Translations under genes and position numbers: made by a program
Shown: piece by piece, positions 62,999 to 64,000 of the stretch
Layout of the letters: each line of letters begins with the position of its first letter
How positions within the stretch are numbered: the stretch's first letter is position 1
Assembly (NCBI RefSeq): GCF_014207905.1
Contig: NZ_JACHLB010000002.1
Location: 248,001-312,000 of the forward strand
Reading direction: 5' to 3'
Source of the DNA: Flavobacterium notoginsengisoli
GTDB lineage: Bacteria > Bacteroidota > Bacteroidia > Flavobacteriales > Flavobacteriaceae
DNA length: 64,000 nt
The notes under the pieces: generated by a model
Database searches by the model: none
Told to the model about the DNA's origin: nothing
What the model saw: only the letters and a program-made list of their open reading frames with translations

Positions 62999-63580
62999 TT
63001 AAACCGGCTCCTTTATTTTCATTACATTAAACCTTCTAGTCCGAATTCGTATTCTTTTTATTTGAAAAAGACATTCGTTTATAAGGCTTTTTATTTCAGA
63101 GTAGGAAACATTGTGAATAGAAACGATTGTATTTTTTATTTCTTCTACATAATTTCCTGCTGTTAGTAAATCGGTTTCGAGATTTTTTAAGATACTGTTT
63201 TCGATATTTTTGTTTTTCTTATAGTAATAAATACAGTTTTGAAGATCTTCGATCTGTCCACTGATATCAGATAATGCATTTTTTGAAACGGCTCGACTGT
63301 AGTAATAAGAAAATTCTAATGGATTATCTTCAATTATTTTATCTAAATCATCAATAGCCTTGTAATGATAATTTAGTTTTTGAAAACATTTTGCTCTCAA
63401 TTCATAAACTACAGTGTTAAAGCCAGAATTTACGGCAATATCCAAATGATACAAAGCTTCATCAAATCTGTCTGAAAGATAAAGTTGTTTTCCTTTTTCT
63501 AGATCTGTATCATATTCTCCAGATGTGGACTCTGAGATTTTACTTTTAGATTGAATTCCTAAATAGACAAACCATTTCAT
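62999..63580 (-). CDS. TPR-like hypothetical protein
   Basis: This 193-residue cytoplasmic protein has two to three TPR-like helical pairs at about 25-125 (EKGKQLYLSDRFDEALYHLD, YHYKAIDDLDKIIEDNPLEF). A C-terminal helical part is rich in basic residues (IKRIRIRTRRFNVMKIKEPV). No catalytic motif is seen. It converges on ppk1 with a 14-bp gap and no clear terminator. TPR proteins mediate protein contacts; the partner is unknown. Confidence 0.7.
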   Translation of the reverse strand: MKWFVYLGIQSKSKISESTSGEYDTDLEKGKQLYLSDRFDEALYHLDIAVNSGFNTVVYELRAKCFQKLNYHYKAIDDLDKIIEDNPLEFSYYYSRAVSKNALSDISGQIEDLQNCIYYYKKNKNIENSILKNLETDLLTAGNYVEEIKNTIVSIHNVSYSEIKSLINECLFQIKRIRIRTRRFNVMKIKEPV

Positions 63581-64000
63581 ATCTTAAAATTTAGATGGTC
63601 AGGCTGTTCAGATACGAATATCTGAGTTTAGATGTGGGACGTTAAAGTTAAATAAAAAATTGAAAAACAGGTGTTTATAATATGGTTTGTATTATAAATA
63701 ACAAACTTTATTTTCACTTAGCCTTGTTTTTAGGGGGATAGAAAGAACTATTTGTTGAAAAATATTATTAACAATCCATTTTTTGAATGAATTTAAGATG
63801 CGAATTATATCTATTTCAAAGTTTATGTTTTATTAACCATTAAATAAACTAGTCTAAAAAAATGGCTCCTAGAGGTAAGTTTTTTTAGGGTTAAAATGTT
63901 CAATGTTAAGTTTTTATTATCAGCTTTATTGGAACATAATATTTATATATGTTTGTTAAAATTAATTAAAACATTAAGCTGTAAAATGAGTATTTTAAAT
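63581..64000. other. non-coding right edge
   Basis: This sequence is about three quarters AT with no supported gene. A short frame opens at 63896 (ATG) and another ATG at 63986 (MSILN) runs off the window. Either could be the start of a gene whose body lies outside, but 5-35 codons are not enough to judge. I see no terminator for the converging ppk1 and TPR genes here. Confidence 0.4.

Noticed and set aside
63691..63715. GTTTGT...ACAAAC inverted repeat at the right edge
   Set aside because: The arms are only 6 bp in very AT-rich DNA and there is no T-run or gene context, so it is not distinguishable from chance.

Overview
The window is AT-rich chromosomal DNA that looks like Flavobacterium or a close relative (Bacteroidota). 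The evidence is two ECF-sigma/FecR/SusC/SusD loci, many Bacteroidota lipoproteins (short lipobox before Cys), weak or absent Shine-Dalgarno sequences with A-rich start contexts, TAnnTTTG-type promoter elements, DUF4843, PKD-like and 2TM families, and many simple hairpin terminators. I saw no rRNA, tRNA, CRISPR array, phage or intact transposase. The only repeats are two copies of a palindromic REP/MITE-like element.

Layout. (1) 299-16120: an ECF sigma factor and FecR-type anti-sigma, a SusC/SusD pair with DUF4843 and PKD-like lipoproteins, then a co-directional group of exported enzymes: a thioredoxin-like protein, a retropepsin-like aspartyl protease, a TlpA-like redoxin and an M16 peptidase. 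dsbD (16259-18298) follows and could supply reductant from the cytoplasm. I read this as an envelope system that takes in or processes a disulfide-containing protein or peptide substrate. (2) 18384-18756: the repeat pair; then a DUF1810 gene on the minus strand. (3) 19653-24567: a small exported protein of unknown function and a tripartite exporter (ABC/HlyD/TolC) whose ATPase has lost several canonical catalytic motifs. (4) 24718-33176: nagA, then a sulfur-related stretch. A SAM-I riboswitch precedes a 31-codon ORF, a TlpA-like redoxin, a cysteine-desulfurase-like class V aminotransferase, an MDR oxidoreductase and a cupin. Next comes metNIQ, the methionine ABC importer, preceded by a 24-codon leader peptide (Met-Cys-Cys...Met) and a strong intrinsic terminator, which is the arrangement of a translation-coupled attenuator. 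(5) 33228-41659: a 4-TM protein, a MocR regulator divergent from a TonB receptor, two tiny lipoproteins, and a multi-PAS histidine kinase with its response regulator. (6) 41756-50997: a 2TM protein, two Crp/Fnr regulators, an Old Yellow Enzyme, a DJ-1/PfpI protein, a quinol-monooxygenase-like protein, DUF763, an MFS transporter, a very acidic small protein and the flavohaemoglobin hmp. hmp and the monooxygenase gene both carry upstream palindromes with the same 12-bp core. (7) 51297-62984: a second ECF sigma/FecR/SusC/SusD locus whose enzymes are a calcineurin-like phosphoesterase and a glycerophosphodiester phosphodiesterase, followed by a coiled-coil protein and polyphosphate kinase. This suggests organophosphate scavenging and storage. 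(8) A TPR-like protein and non-coding sequence close the window.

The most promising unexplained items are the metNIQ leader-peptide attenuator, the redoxin/peptidase SusCD locus, the motif-degenerate exporter and the shared Crp/Fnr-like operator. All functional assignments rest on motif recognition by eye; no database search was run.
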